This document shows, one piece after another, positions 43,444-54,576 of a DNA stretch of 64,000 bases. Each line of letters starts with the position of its first letter. Positions within the stretch are counted from its first letter, which is position 1. A program made the position numbers and the translations under genes. The notes under the pieces are model-generated. The model ran no database searches. It had not been told where the DNA came from and worked only from the letters and a program-made list of their open reading frames with translations. This stretch comes from Elusimicrobiota bacterium (GTDB lineage Bacteria; Elusimicrobiota; Elusimicrobia; UBA1565; UBA9628): NCBI GenBank assembly GCA_023249675.1, contig JAHFCE010000004.1:62675-126674 (forward strand), in the 5' to 3' direction.

Positions 43444-45736
43444 ACCAATCGCCGATCGCGTCGAGCCGGTTCCAGAACTCGGCCGGCGTGGAGATGCGCT
43501 TGTCGGGATCCGGCTCGAGAGCGCCGTCGATGAGGGCGTCGAGTTCCGGACTCAGCCCATGCACGCGCGTTGAGGGCCGCAGGTAGCTCTTCGCGAGCTT
43601 GGCCGGGGTCGCGCCGTCGTAGGGGCGCGCGCCGGTCACCATTTCGTAGAGCACCGCGCCGAGCACGAAGACGTCGTTCTCGCGGCGGATGACGCCGTAT
43701 TCCTGCTCGGGCGCCATGTAGTGCGGGGTGCCGATGACGGTCTGGGTCATCGTTGCGCTCTTGCCGCGCAGTGCGGTGTGGCGCGAGATGCCGAAGTCGA
43801 GGACTTTCACGCCGCCGTCCTTGGTCAGCATCACGTTGCCGGGCTTCAGGTCGCGATGGACGACGTTGTGCGCGTGGGCGTAGGTCAGAGCCGCGCAGAC
43901 GGGGCCGAGCACGCGTTTGGCCTCGGAGAGGGGCAGGATTGTCTGCTCGGTGATCAGTTCGTCGAGGGTCCGGCCTTCAAGGCGCTCGAACACAAGGTAG
44001 AGGCCGCGCTCGTCCTGCTCGATGGCATGGATCTCCACGATCGAAGGGTGGTGGAGCTCGGCCACCGTGGCGGCCTCCTCGATGAGGGACTTTTTGGCCG
44101 CGTCGTCGAGCATGAACTCCTGACGCAGCATCTTGATGGCGACCGGGCGCTTGAGGCGCTTGTCGAGGGCCTCGTAGACGACTCCCATGCCGCCTTGGCC
44201 GATCGCCTTGCCGATTTCATAGCGGAGTTCGATGCCCGATGGGGGGAGCGGCTTTTTCCCAGTCTCGCCGCGCAGGCCGTTGCCGACATGCATGAGGCCG
44301 AGGCCGATGAGCAGGCCGCCTCCGAGGGTGAACAGGAACATGACGCCGAAGGAACGGACGCGCGCAGGCACGCGCAGGATGGAGGTCCTTTCAGGGCCGC
44401 GCGTCAGCGTCGCCGGGCTCAAGCCGTGGCGCCGGGTCGAGTCGCGGTAGTCGGGCTCGAACTGGGAGTTGAGCAGGGCCGCGGCCTTGAGGTCGGCTGC
44501 CATCGCTTCGTAGTCGCCGCGTCCCTCCTGCGCGTGGCCGCGGTTGGCGAAGGCGTACGGGTTCTTGGGATCGATCTCAAGCGAGTGGTTGGCGTCGGAG
44601 ATCGCGTCGGCGAAGCGGCCCATGCGGATCGACGCCCACGAGCGGGCGTCGCGCAGGAACGCGGCGGAGGGCGAGATCGACAGCCCGCGCGAGGCGTCCC
44701 GGTCGGCGTCGCCGTAGCGTCCGAGCAGGTTCTCGGCGGCGGCGCGGTAGAACAGCGCGTCGCTGTTGTCGGGCTCGAGTTCGAGGACTTTGTCAGCTTC
44801 GTCGATGGCGCCGTAGTAGTCCTTGAGCGCGAGTTTGGAGCCGGCGGTTTCAATGAAACGCCGGACCGTCTTCGCGGCTAGATGCTCCGGCGGCGTCTGG
44901 CGGAGGGCTTCGACTTGGTTGAGCTGCTGGACCATGCCGTGGTACTCGCGCTCGACGGACTGAGCTAAGCTCGTGTTCTCGAATTTGGGCGCGGCGACGG
45001 TGCGGCCCTCGGACAGCTTCATCAGCGCGTAAGCGGTCTTGTCGTTCGGGTCGACGGCGAGCGCGCGGCGGGCGTCCTCGGCGGCCTGCAGGTAGTTGCC
45101 GAGGCCGTAGGAGGCCGCGGCGCGCGCGGTCCAGGCCCCGGCTTCGCGAGGCGCGCGGCGCAGCACCGCGTCGGCATCGGCGTAGCCGAGCGCGAAGTCG
45201 CCGAGCGCGGAACTCGCCTGGGAGCGGCTGATCAGGGCGTCTTTGTCCGTGGGGTCGAAGCCGAGCGCCAAGTCGGCGAGCTCGCGGCCTTCCTGCCAGC
45301 GCTCGGCGCGGTTGTTGAGGGCGGCCGCCTGGGCCGCGACTATCACCGCGAAATCCTTCGGCGCGTCTTTGGACATGTTGCGGATCGAGATGTTGAGCTC
45401 GCCAAGATGATTGTCGATCCAGATCTGCTGGTCGGCGGGCTTGATCTTGTCGGCGGCCTTGATCAAGTCGTCGACGACCAAGATGAGTTCGACCTGGGCC
45501 TTGCTCGCGGGCGAACCGGCCAGCGCCTTCTTGAAATCGCGGAGCAGGCCGCGCGAGGGCGCGCCCGCCGGGGCGCTGAGCGTCGGTCCTCGGCCCGCGT
45601 CGGCCGGTACCACGCGCCAGTTCAGCGGCGCGGGGGCGCCGATCGCGGCGGGAGCGTCGACGTCGTCCTTCGCGGCGCGCGCGGGCGTCAGGGTGAACGT
45701 AAAAATGAGCGCCAAAGGCGCGAATAAAAGCTTCAT
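43421..45736 (-). CDS. Exported TPR domain - membrane helix - cytoplasmic Ser/Thr kinase
   Basis: 771 residues. Signal peptide (1-21), TPR-like repeats (about 140-425, for example GNYLQAAEDARRALAVDP), one membrane helix (about 463-485), then a Hanks kinase (about 504-760). Kinase motifs: GQGGMGVVYEA, Lys535 in VAIKML, HRDLKPGN (Asp629) and DFGISRH. PknB-like kinases usually have the kinase first and a C-terminal sensor; here the sensor is N-terminal and periplasmic, as in eukaryotic receptor kinases. It may sense an envelope protein through the TPRs (inference). No RBS of note. Confidence 0.9.
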   Translation of the reverse strand: MKLLFAPLALIFTFTLTPARAAKDDVDAPAAIGAPAPLNWRVVPADAGRGPTLSAPAGAPSRGLLRDFKKALAGSPASKAQVELILVVDDLIKAADKIKPADQQIWIDNHLGELNISIRNMSKDAPKDFAVIVAAQAAALNNRAERWQEGRELADLALGFDPTDKDALISRSQASSALGDFALGYADADAVLRRAPREAGAWTARAAASYGLGNYLQAAEDARRALAVDPNDKTAYALMKLSEGRTVAAPKFENTSLAQSVEREYHGMVQQLNQVEALRQTPPEHLAAKTVRRFIETAGSKLALKDYYGAIDEADKVLELEPDNSDALFYRAAAENLLGRYGDADRDASRGLSISPSAAFLRDARSWASIRMGRFADAISDANHSLEIDPKNPYAFANRGHAQEGRGDYEAMAADLKAAALLNSQFEPDYRDSTRRHGLSPATLTRGPERTSILRVPARVRSFGVMFLFTLGGGLLIGLGLMHVGNGLRGETGKKPLPPSGIELRYEIGKAIGQGGMGVVYEALDKRLKRPVAIKMLRQEFMLDDAAKKSLIEEAATVAELHHPSIVEIHAIEQDERGLYLVFERLEGRTLDELITEQTILPLSEAKRVLGPVCAALTYAHAHNVVHRDLKPGNVMLTKDGGVKVLDFGISRHTALRGKSATMTQTVIGTPHYMAPEQEYGVIRRENDVFVLGAVLYEMVTGARPYDGATPAKLAKSYLRPSTRVHGLSPELDALIDGALEPDPDKRISTPAEFWNRLDAIGDWSSRRLVS

Positions 45737-45808
45737 GTTCTTGGGGAAGGAACCATGTCAGTTTAAAGAGCTGGGATGGGGGAGTCAAGGGCCCTCTTCT
45801 TGTCGATT

Positions 45809-45817
45809 TGCTAAAAT
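45809..45817 (+). promoter_or_regulatory. Extended -10 promoter of the sarcosine-oxidase-like gene
   Basis: TG-C-TAAAAT, 28 nt before the ATG at 45846, in the divergent spacer with the kinase gene. Confidence 0.4.
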
Positions 45818-45845
45818 AAGCCGAGATCAGGGGGCGGTTTCTGAG

Positions 45846-46997
45846 ATGAACGTCAAGAATTCGGTGATCATCGTCGGCGGCGGCATTATGGGCGTGCAGA
45901 CGGCCTATCACCTGGCTTTGCTCGGCCACACGGTCACCGTCCTTGATCAGCATGATGTCCCCAACCAATGGGCGGCCTCGGGCGATCACCTGCGCGTGTT
46001 CCGCCTCACGTACGGCAAGGACTCGTTCTACACCGAGATGGCGCTTAAGGCGCTGCCGATGTGGCTCGAGCTTAATACGCTTGCTGAGGACACGCTTCTG
46101 CAGCAGAACGGCGTGATCGAGTTTGCGCCGAGGGCCGCCGGCTATGAGGCGCAGAGCCTGGCCGCGCTCAAGGAGCGCAAAATCCGTTTCGAGCGCCTGC
46201 TGCCTCCGGACGTCAAGAAGCGCTATCCGATGTACCGCTCGGGCGCCTTTAAGTGGGCGTTGTTCCACCCGGACGGCGGCATGATCTGGGCCAACCGCGC
46301 GGTTGCCGCGACGGCGTCCCTTGCCCAGCGCAAGGGCGTTAAGATCCGCAACGGCGTCAAGGTCGTCGCGGTCCAGAAGGACAAAACCGGGATCAAATCG
46401 GTCAAGGACTCGACGGGCAAGGTCTGGGAGGCCGACAAGTTCCTGTTCGCGGCCGGGTACTGGTCCAACGAGCTGCTCAAGCCCTGGGGCGTGCCGATCA
46501 AGATCACGAAACAGGAGCAGCTGTTCCTTCGGCCGCAGGTGGGACGCGGCCGCTACCGCCCCGAGCACTTTCCCGTTTTCGCGAGCCTCACCGGCGGCTT
46601 TTACGGCTTTCCGGTGCACATCCAGGGCTTCATCAAGATCGGCGACCACCGCAAGGGACCCGTCGTGAAGGCCGCGAATCCCGACGAGCTGCGCACCCTC
46701 TCGCCGAAGTTCGAGAAGTCCTGCCGCAAGTTTCTCCAGCGGTTCATGCCCGAACTCGCCGGCTTCGTCGACTTCGAGGGCCACGTGTGCTGGTACGACA
46801 ACACGCCTGATGACGACTTCATCCTGGACCGCCTGCCCGACGCGCCGAACGGCTTTGTCGCGGCCGGCTTCTCGGGACACGGCTTCAAGTTCGCGCCGAT
46901 CATCGGCAAGTCCATGGCGGAGCTCATCGTCGGCGGCAAGTCCGAGCTGAACCTGCACCGCTTCCGCCTCGGGCGCTTCAAGCTGCGGAAGGCTTAG
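45846..46997 (+). CDS. Sarcosine oxidase-like flavoprotein with covalent-FAD cysteine
   Basis: 383 residues, the length of monomeric sarcosine oxidase (MSOX). FAD site IIVGGGIMGVQTAYHLA; Arg50 and Arg53 in DHLRVFRLTYG; Cys315 in GHVCWYDNTPDDDF at the position of the MSOX covalent FAD link; Lys348 in GFSGHGFKFA. These residues fit MSOX/SolA enzymes, which oxidise N-methyl amino acids or cyclic imino acids to give formaldehyde and hydrogen peroxide. It converges with a LysR regulator (3 nt apart). The substrate is not predictable beyond a secondary amine. Confidence 0.88.
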   Translation: MNVKNSVIIVGGGIMGVQTAYHLALLGHTVTVLDQHDVPNQWAASGDHLRVFRLTYGKDSFYTEMALKALPMWLELNTLAEDTLLQQNGVIEFAPRAAGYEAQSLAALKERKIRFERLLPPDVKKRYPMYRSGAFKWALFHPDGGMIWANRAVAATASLAQRKGVKIRNGVKVVAVQKDKTGIKSVKDSTGKVWEADKFLFAAGYWSNELLKPWGVPIKITKQEQLFLRPQVGRGRYRPEHFPVFASLTGGFYGFPVHIQGFIKIGDHRKGPVVKAANPDELRTLSPKFEKSCRKFLQRFMPELAGFVDFEGHVCWYDNTPDDDFILDRLPDAPNGFVAAGFSGHGFKFAPIIGKSMAELIVGGKSELNLHRFRLGRFKLRKA

Positions 46998-47010
46998 GGA
47001 TCAGTAAGCC
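46991..47010. other. Small inverted repeat across two convergent stop codons
   Basis: GGCTTA and TAAGCC flank 8 nt and include both stop codons of the flavoprotein and LysR genes. It may form a weak hairpin; no T run follows. Confidence 0.3.
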
Positions 47011-47894
47011 ACGCGCTTAATCGAGAGCGCGACGGTGTCGATGAAGGCCGCGACTGATTGCGGCAAAGGCCGCCCCCGGCGCTTGAGGAAGTAGATTTCG
47101 CGGCCGAGCTCCGGCCCCGGCAGGCGCGTCACGAGGCCTTGGCGCCACTCGCGTTTGATCACGAAGTCGGGCAGCACCGCGGCCGCGATCCCGTCGAGCG
47201 CGTAGCGCCGGTGCGTCTCGAGGAATTCGCCCTCATACTGGATGAGGCGGGGGCTTTCTTGATCGGGGAAGCCGTCGAGGCTCGGCTCGGCCGGATCGGA
47301 GGCAAAATAGCGCGGAGCGATGAACGGCAGGGCGCGCACGTCCTTGAAGTCGCGGGGCGCGCTCTTGCCTTTCCACAGGGCGGCGGAGGCGTAGACGTGG
47401 GAGGAGAGTTTGCCCAAGGAGCGGATCTCGAGCGCAGGATCGGGGATCTCGGCGCTGTAGTAGAAGCCGAAGTCGATCTGGTCCTTGCGCAGGGCCGAGG
47501 CCATCTCGCGTGGACCCAGCTCGTAGACCCCGAAGCGCGTCGCGGGATGACTCTTGCGGAAGGCGAGCAAGGAAGGGCCGAGCAGGTAGTTCGTGATCAT
47601 TTCGCGGCTGCCGATCTTGAGCATGGCGGGCGAGTTCGCCTCGCCGCGCAGGTCGAGGCGGGCGCGTTCGATCTGGTCGTAGATGCCTTCCGCGTGGGCC
47701 TTCAGGCGCTCGCCGGCCTGCGTCAGCTGAACGAGGCGCCGCGTCCGCGTGAGAAGAGCCTGACCGACCGAGCGTTCAAGCAGCGCCACGCTCTTGCTGA
47801 CGGCGGGCGTCGAGAGGCCCAGGTTCTCGGCGGCGCGCGTGAAGTTGAGGGTCCGGGCGACTTCGAGGAAGTAGCGCAGCTGGTAGAGGTCCAT
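47001..47894 (-). CDS. LysR-family transcriptional regulator
   Basis: 297 residues. The N-terminal winged helix-turn-helix is MDLYQLRYFLEVARTLNFTRA in pattern, then AAENLGLSTPAVSKSVALLE. The C-terminal half is a periplasmic-binding-like effector domain. It is divergent from the diiron-oxygenase-like gene, across 79 nt, and convergent with the flavoprotein, so the diiron gene is its likely target. A minus-strand TTGACA (47923-47928) lies in that spacer. Confidence 0.92.
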   Translation of the reverse strand: MDLYQLRYFLEVARTLNFTRAAENLGLSTPAVSKSVALLERSVGQALLTRTRRLVQLTQAGERLKAHAEGIYDQIERARLDLRGEANSPAMLKIGSREMITNYLLGPSLLAFRKSHPATRFGVYELGPREMASALRKDQIDFGFYYSAEIPDPALEIRSLGKLSSHVYASAALWKGKSAPRDFKDVRALPFIAPRYFASDPAEPSLDGFPDQESPRLIQYEGEFLETHRRYALDGIAAAVLPDFVIKREWRQGLVTRLPGPELGREIYFLKRRGRPLPQSVAAFIDTVALSIKRVAY

Positions 47895-47922
47895 GCCATA
47901 GTTAGCTTTTAGTTAACACTTA

Positions 47923-47967
47923 TGTCAATATTAGATACTTCACAGAAATGGACTAACGGCGTATACT
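47923..47967 (+). promoter_or_regulatory. Divergent LysR / diiron-oxygenase promoter region
   Basis: Plus strand: TTCACA (47939-47944), exactly 17 nt, TATACT (47962-47967), 6 nt, ATG at 47974: a leaderless sigma-70-type promoter. An A/T-rich dyad-like GTTAGC...GTTAAC (47901-47917) upstream is a candidate LysR site. Confidence 0.6.
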
Positions 47968-47973
47968 GCGGGC

Positions 47974-48807
47974 ATGAAAGAATTCGAGGCCTTCAAGAGC
48001 GTCGTGCGCCGCGAGCTGTTCACCCACCCCGTCATCACCGGCAATCCCTTCACCGCGTGGTTTTCCCGGGGCGAGGCGGACGAGGAGCAGGTCGCCGACC
48101 TGCTGGTCCAGTTCTCGGTGTTCTCGAACCACTTTCTCGTCTTGCAGGTCAAGCGCATGGTCAACGCAGGAACGCTCGAGGGCGAGCGCTGCGCGCGCAA
48201 TATCCTAATGAACGAGTGCGGAGTCGGCCTTGACCCGCGTACGGGCTCGGTCGAGGGCCGGACCTTCGCCACGGGCAACGCGCACTTGAACTGGCTGCGC
48301 GAGGCCGGCGCCGCTCTGGGCCTTGAGCCGATGCAGCTTGGGCGCTGGTCGTCGGGTTCGGGCGCGACGCACCGTTTCTTAAACGGCCTCGACAAAACCT
48401 ACGGCTCGCGCGACGCGATGATCGGCGCGGGCGCTTCCTTCGCGATCGAGTGCTGGGCGGCGTCCGGCCTCGGCGGCGGGCCCCGCCTCGAGGCGGGCAA
48501 CTTCTGGCGTCAGCTGATCTGCGGTCTTGAGAGAGTCAATGGTCGGCGCTCCGCCGAAGGTCTCGATCGCATCCCGCTGGGGTTCTTTAAGTTCCACGCC
48601 GAGATCGAGGCGGGTCACGGCGTCAACGTGTGGCGCGAGCTCGAGGAGACCTTGGCCCAGCCCGGCTTCGACGCGAGGCGCTTTCTGCGCGGCGGCAAGA
48701 AGGCTCTTGACGCCATCGAGGTGTTCTGGCTCGGGCTTGACGCGAGCCGCCGCGAACGCGGCCGCGATGCGTTCGCGGACGTCAATATCGCGCAGTGGGC
48801 GCTGTGA
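47974..48807 (+). CDS. Heme-oxygenase-like diiron oxidase/oxygenase (HDO) family protein
   Basis: 277 residues, mostly helical. A complete candidate diiron ligand set is visible: Glu81 (MNECG), His104 (GNAHLNW), Glu159 (FAIECWA) and His208, Glu212, His215 (FHAEIEAGH, H-x3-E-x2-H). This matches the HDO pattern of CADD, UndA, BesC and SznF rather than TenA or heme oxygenase. Members cleave C-C or N-C bonds or hydroxylate amines with O2. Substrate unknown; the nearby N-methyl amino acid oxidase-like gene suggests amine chemistry (inference). Confidence 0.82.
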   Translation: MKEFEAFKSVVRRELFTHPVITGNPFTAWFSRGEADEEQVADLLVQFSVFSNHFLVLQVKRMVNAGTLEGERCARNILMNECGVGLDPRTGSVEGRTFATGNAHLNWLREAGAALGLEPMQLGRWSSGSGATHRFLNGLDKTYGSRDAMIGAGASFAIECWAASGLGGGPRLEAGNFWRQLICGLERVNGRRSAEGLDRIPLGFFKFHAEIEAGHGVNVWRELEETLAQPGFDARRFLRGGKKALDAIEVFWLGLDASRRERGRDAFADVNIAQWAL

Positions 48808-48811
48808 GCCG

Positions 48812-49042
48812 TTAATCGACGAGAGCGACGAATTCATCCACGCCGAGTCCTGCTTGACGAATAATCGAGCGGAGGGTTCCGGTGGCCAACTCCGTATGAT
48901 CGGGAACCACAACGGTCATCGTCGTACCAGGAAGCGCCTTTTGAAGAACAATGTGGCTTCCGGACTGGCGCACCCGAGTGAAGCCGATCTTCGCGAGCGC
49001 GTGGATCGCTTCTTTCCCGGACAGAACGGGTAGACGGCCCAT
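48812..49042 (-). CDS. hicA: HicA-family mRNA interferase toxin
   Basis: 76 residues. The double-stranded RNA-binding-like fold has ALAKIGFTRVRQSGSHIVL with the catalytic His in GSH, then VVVPDHTELATGTLRSIIRQAGL, the full HicA pattern. It cleaves mRNA when free of HicB. It follows hicB with a one-base overlap (TGATG), antitoxin first, which is the less usual order. Confidence 0.92.
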   Translation of the reverse strand: MGRLPVLSGKEAIHALAKIGFTRVRQSGSHIVLQKALPGTTMTVVVPDHTELATGTLRSIIRQAGLGVDEFVALVD

Positions 49043-49260
49043 CAGATCGTGACTTCGAGAGTCGTGATGAGCGGACGCGAGGACAAAACAGCTTTCAATT
49101 CTTTCGGAGAGGCGGCCTCAAGAAAAAGGGTCACGGCCTCCTTCAAGTTGGCCAAGGCGGCATCGATTGACTTGCCCTGGCTGGCGATATCGAGTTCGGG
49201 ACAAAGGGCGACAAAGAACTTCCCCTCTTTCTCAATGATAGCGGAGAATGAGTAGCTCAT
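49042..49260 (-). CDS. hicB: HicB-family antitoxin
   Basis: 72 residues. The partially degraded RNase-H-like fold is FSAIIEKEGKFFVALCPELDIASQGKSIDAALANLKEAV in pattern (CPELDIASQG core). No C-terminal DNA-binding domain follows, so another mechanism of autoregulation is likely. The ATG is 6 nt downstream of a TACACT box, and the gene is coupled to hicA. Confidence 0.9.
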   Translation of the reverse strand: MSYSFSAIIEKEGKFFVALCPELDIASQGKSIDAALANLKEAVTLFLEAASPKELKAVLSSRPLITTLEVTI

Positions 49261-49266
49261 AGACCT

Positions 49267-49295
49267 AGTGTAGGGCGTTCGGGTGCATTGCGCAA
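49267..49295 (-). promoter_or_regulatory. Leaderless promoter of hicBA
   Basis: Minus-strand TTGCGC (49290-49295), exactly 17 nt, TACACT (49267-49272), 6 nt, then the hicB ATG. Confidence 0.6.
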
Positions 49296-49298
49296 GGG

Positions 49299-52010
<2,712 letters not shown>

Positions 52011-52019
52011 CAGAAAGCA

Positions 52020-52053
52020 CTCCTTTCAAATACAGGCGAAAGTATTTTATCAT
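52020..52053. promoter_or_regulatory. Overlapping divergent promoters of acnA and the OmpA lipoprotein
   Basis: Plus strand: TTCAAA (52025-52030), 17 nt, TATCAT (52048-52053), 6 nt, ATG 52060. Minus strand: TG-A-TAAAAT (52044-52052) and ribosome site AAGGAG (52020-52025) before the acnA ATG. The -10 sites overlap. Confidence 0.5.
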
Positions 52054-52059
52054 TTCGCC

Positions 52060-53058
52060 ATGAAACGATTCCTCCCCTTCCTCGTTCTCTTCACCTTGAC
52101 CGCCTGCGCCGGCGCGAAGCTCGAGAAGCAGAAAAAAGAGATCGAAGACCTTCAAACGAAGGCTGGCTCTCTCTATGGTCAGCTCAAGGAGCGAACCGCG
52201 GAGGCCGAGACTCTTAAAGCGTCCAAGACCGAGCTTGAAGGCAGGATTGTCGAGCTCGAGGGCCGCTCCGCCGCCGCCGAGGGCCGCGTGTCGACCTTGA
52301 CGAAATCCAACAAGTCCCTGTCCGATGCGATCGGCGCGAGCAAGGACGCGCTCGGCGCGAAGCTCAACGCGGTCGTGGCCGAAAAGGACGATCTCGCGAG
52401 GAAGCTGTCCGACGCGGTGAAGGAGAAGCTTTCGCTCGAGCGCCTGAAGACCGCCGCTCAGTTCCTGCAGGAGAAGGTCGGGCGGGAGCTGGCCAAGATT
52501 AAGGAGGAGCGCGAGGCGCTCCGGCGGAAGCTGGCCGGAATTGAGGCGCTGTCGAAGAAGTCCGATGAAGCGCGCGCCGCCGCCATCCTCAAAACCCGTG
52601 GAGAGATGGGGGCCGCGGCCGACGCCCTTCTTCAGGAAATGCAGGCGGGCAAGGCTCTCGTCGAACAGAATGGGGAAAGCTTCCTGATCACTTTGGACGA
52701 TGGCGCGCTCTTCGCGGAGGGCTCTGCGAAAGTCACGGAGCTGGGTGCGGCTTTGCTCGGGCGCATCGACGCGGCGCTCAAGGCCCTGCCGTCGAAAGCT
52801 CTGCGCATCGAGGCGCACTCCGACAACGTCCCGTTTAAAAAGGGTCTGCTCGGAGGCTACAGCGGGCACTGGGAACTGACCGCCGCGCGGGCGACGGCGG
52901 CGGCGCGCTGGTTGTTGGAGCATGCGGGCTGGGATCCTGCGCGCCTATCGGCCGCCGGCTTCGGAGAGTTCCGCCCGGCCAAGCCCAACGACACTCCTGA
53001 GGGACGCGCGGCGAACCGCCGCGTCGTGATCGTCGTCTCGCCCATGAACTTGCCGTAA
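52060..53058 (+). CDS. OmpA-family coiled-coil lipoprotein
   Basis: 332 residues. Lipobox LTAC at residues 13-16 after a short signal; a long coiled coil (about 20-190) rich in Glu, Lys, Leu; then an OmpA/MotB peptidoglycan-binding domain with LRIEAHSDNVPF and RVVIVVSP. It likely ties the outer or inner membrane to peptidoglycan. It starts from a leaderless-type promoter. Function beyond envelope attachment is unknown. Confidence 0.85.
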   Translation: MKRFLPFLVLFTLTACAGAKLEKQKKEIEDLQTKAGSLYGQLKERTAEAETLKASKTELEGRIVELEGRSAAAEGRVSTLTKSNKSLSDAIGASKDALGAKLNAVVAEKDDLARKLSDAVKEKLSLERLKTAAQFLQEKVGRELAKIKEEREALRRKLAGIEALSKKSDEARAAAILKTRGEMGAAADALLQEMQAGKALVEQNGESFLITLDDGALFAEGSAKVTELGAALLGRIDAALKALPSKALRIEAHSDNVPFKKGLLGGYSGHWELTAARATAAARWLLEHAGWDPARLSAAGFGEFRPAKPNDTPEGRAANRRVVIVVSPMNLP

Positions 53059-53063
53059 ACCCC

Positions 53064-53092
53064 TTGACGGGGAAAGCCTCACCCCCTACACT
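53064..53092 (+). promoter_or_regulatory. Leaderless promoter of the CPXCG protein gene
   Basis: TTGACG (53064-53069), exactly 17 nt, TACACT (53087-53092), 6 nt, ATG at 53099. Confidence 0.6.
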
Positions 53093-53098
53093 CCAAGC

Positions 53099-53422
53099 AT
53101 GCCGAAGACCAAAGCCCCCGCCAAGGCGAAGAAGACGAAAAAGGCGGCATCCGGTCCCCATCCCGACGCGCGCGAGCACAAAACCGCCGAGCGGATCATG
53201 GAAACGGTGCTCAAGGAGCAGAGCGTTGAGGCTTCGGCCGAGCGGCTTGATCAGTGGGTGACCATCGAATGTCCGCATTGCGGCGAGGGCACCGAGCTTC
53301 ATGTGATCGCCGACATGGATGGCCAGTCCATCGATCAAGACTGTACGGTTTGCTGCCGCGCCTTTGTCGCGCACATCGAGATCGATGACGGCGAGGCTCA
53401 TGTCGGCATCGAAGCGGCCTAA
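53099..53422 (+). CDS. CPXCG-motif cysteine-rich zinc-ribbon protein
   Basis: 107 residues. The C-terminal half has ECPHCGEGTEL and DCTVCCRAFVAHIE, two CXXC-type pairs that bind zinc as in the CPXCG family. The N-terminal 25 residues are very basic (KAKKTKKAA) and may bind nucleic acid. Function unknown. The stop overlaps the next gene by 23 nt. Confidence 0.8.
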   Translation: MPKTKAPAKAKKTKKAASGPHPDAREHKTAERIMETVLKEQSVEASAERLDQWVTIECPHCGEGTELHVIADMDGQSIDQDCTVCCRAFVAHIEIDDGEAHVGIEAA

Positions 53423-53849
53423 CGAAGAGGCCTGCCGTCTGCCCGCGGGGGGTCCGCCTGAGGAGGTTGTCGCGAAGATTCTGGCGCTGCGCGTGATCGC
53501 GGTTGTGGGCATTTCCCCAAAGGCGGAGCGCCCCTCGCATTACGTCTCGGAGTACCTCCAGGAGCACGGCTACAAGATCGTGCCCGTCAATCCCGGCCAT
53601 CAGGAAATCCTCGGCGAGACATGCTGGCCGAGCGTGGCCGACATCCCCTTTCCCATCGACGTCGTGGCCGTGTTCCGCCGTTCGGAGGAGGCGCTGGCGC
53701 CGATCCTCGAGGCGATCGCCAAGAAAGCGCAGGCCGTCTGGCTGCAGGACGGCGTCCATCACGACGAGGGGGAGCGTGCGGCGCGCGCCGCGGGCCTGCT
53801 CGTCGTCGCCAACGACTGCCTGATGCGCCGTCATGCGCGGCGCGGCTGA
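53400..53849 (+). CDS. CoA-binding (YccU-like) Rossmann protein
   Basis: 149 residues. VIAVVGISPKAERPSHYVSEYL and the NPGHQEILG and AVWLQDGVHHDE stretches fit the CoA-binding domain family (YccU). These bind CoA and have unclear physiological roles. It begins within the end of the CPXCG gene, so both are one unit. The 3' end converges with the FKBP gene, 2 nt apart. Confidence 0.85.
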   Translation: MSASKRPNEEACRLPAGGPPEEVVAKILALRVIAVVGISPKAERPSHYVSEYLQEHGYKIVPVNPGHQEILGETCWPSVADIPFPIDVVAVFRRSEEALAPILEAIAKKAQAVWLQDGVHHDEGERAARAAGLLVVANDCLMRRHARRG

Positions 53850-53851
53850 CT

Positions 53852-54550
53852 TTATTTCTGCTGGGCGTCAGGCTTGACGATCTCGACGAGCTCGACCTCG
53901 AAGACCAAGGTGGCGCCCGGCTTGATGCCGGGGCGGCCCGGGTCGCCGTAGGCGACGTCGGACGGGCAGACGAGCTTGGCCTTGCCCCCGACTTTCATCA
54001 TCGCGATGCCGTTGGTCCAGCAGGCGATCACGGCGTTGAGCGCGAACTCCGTCGGGGCGCCGCGCGAGTAGGAGGAGTCGAACTCGACGCCTTCGATCGT
54101 GGTGCCGCGGTAGTGGGCCTTGATCGTGTCGGTCGGCGACGGGGTCGGTCCGGAACCGGCCTTCGTCTCGAGATACCAGCCGCCGCCGGGGATCGCCCGG
54201 GGCTTGCTGTCCTTGACGAATTTCTCCGTGTAGGCCCGGCCCTTTCCCTTTTCCTTGGCCGCGGCGCTGACCATACGCTTGGAGAGGAGTTCGTTGACGC
54301 GGGGCTGGTAGAAGCGGACGTCGACTTGAGGCTGCTTGCCCAGGATCGCGTCGCCAAGGCCGGCCTGAATGACCCTCACTTCGGCCGGGGTCATGCTGAA
54401 GGAAGCGACATTGCGGCCCATCAGGAAGCCGATCGTGTAGATCGCGCGCTCATCGTCAGTTTTGAGGGGATTCTTCGACGCGGCGGCTGGGGCGTCGGCG
54501 GCGAAGGCGGGCGCGGCGGCGAGAATCAAAGACATCAGGACGAGTTTCAT
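53852..54550 (-). CDS. Exported FKBP-type peptidyl-prolyl isomerase (Mip/FkpA-like)
   Basis: 232 residues. A signal peptide (1-18, ending PAFAA) precedes an N-terminal helical dimerisation domain (about 30-125), then a FKBP fold with DTIKAHYRGTTIEG, ACWTNGIAMMKVGGKA and SDVAYGDPGRPG. It folds proline-containing proteins in the periplasm. The AGGAG ribosome site 7 nt before the ATG and an extended -10 (TG-C-TATTAT) are visible. Divergent from the MFS gene. Confidence 0.9.
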   Translation of the reverse strand: MKLVLMSLILAAAPAFAADAPAAASKNPLKTDDERAIYTIGFLMGRNVASFSMTPAEVRVIQAGLGDAILGKQPQVDVRFYQPRVNELLSKRMVSAAAKEKGKGRAYTEKFVKDSKPRAIPGGGWYLETKAGSGPTPSPTDTIKAHYRGTTIEGVEFDSSYSRGAPTEFALNAVIACWTNGIAMMKVGGKAKLVCPSDVAYGDPGRPGIKPGATLVFEVELVEIVKPDAQQK

Positions 54551-54576
54551 TCAAGTTCTCCTGGTGAAATCGGGCG

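Noticed and set aside
44850-46958. A 702-codon minus-strand open frame
   Set aside because: It is the antisense shadow of the flavoprotein and of the kinase gene in GC-rich DNA; the composition is Arg/Ala-biased and no motif is seen.
47881-47930. Leaderless promoter for the LysR gene
   Set aside because: A TTGACA is present, but the best -10 at 17 nt directly touches the ATG, which does not fit the 6-9 nt pattern.
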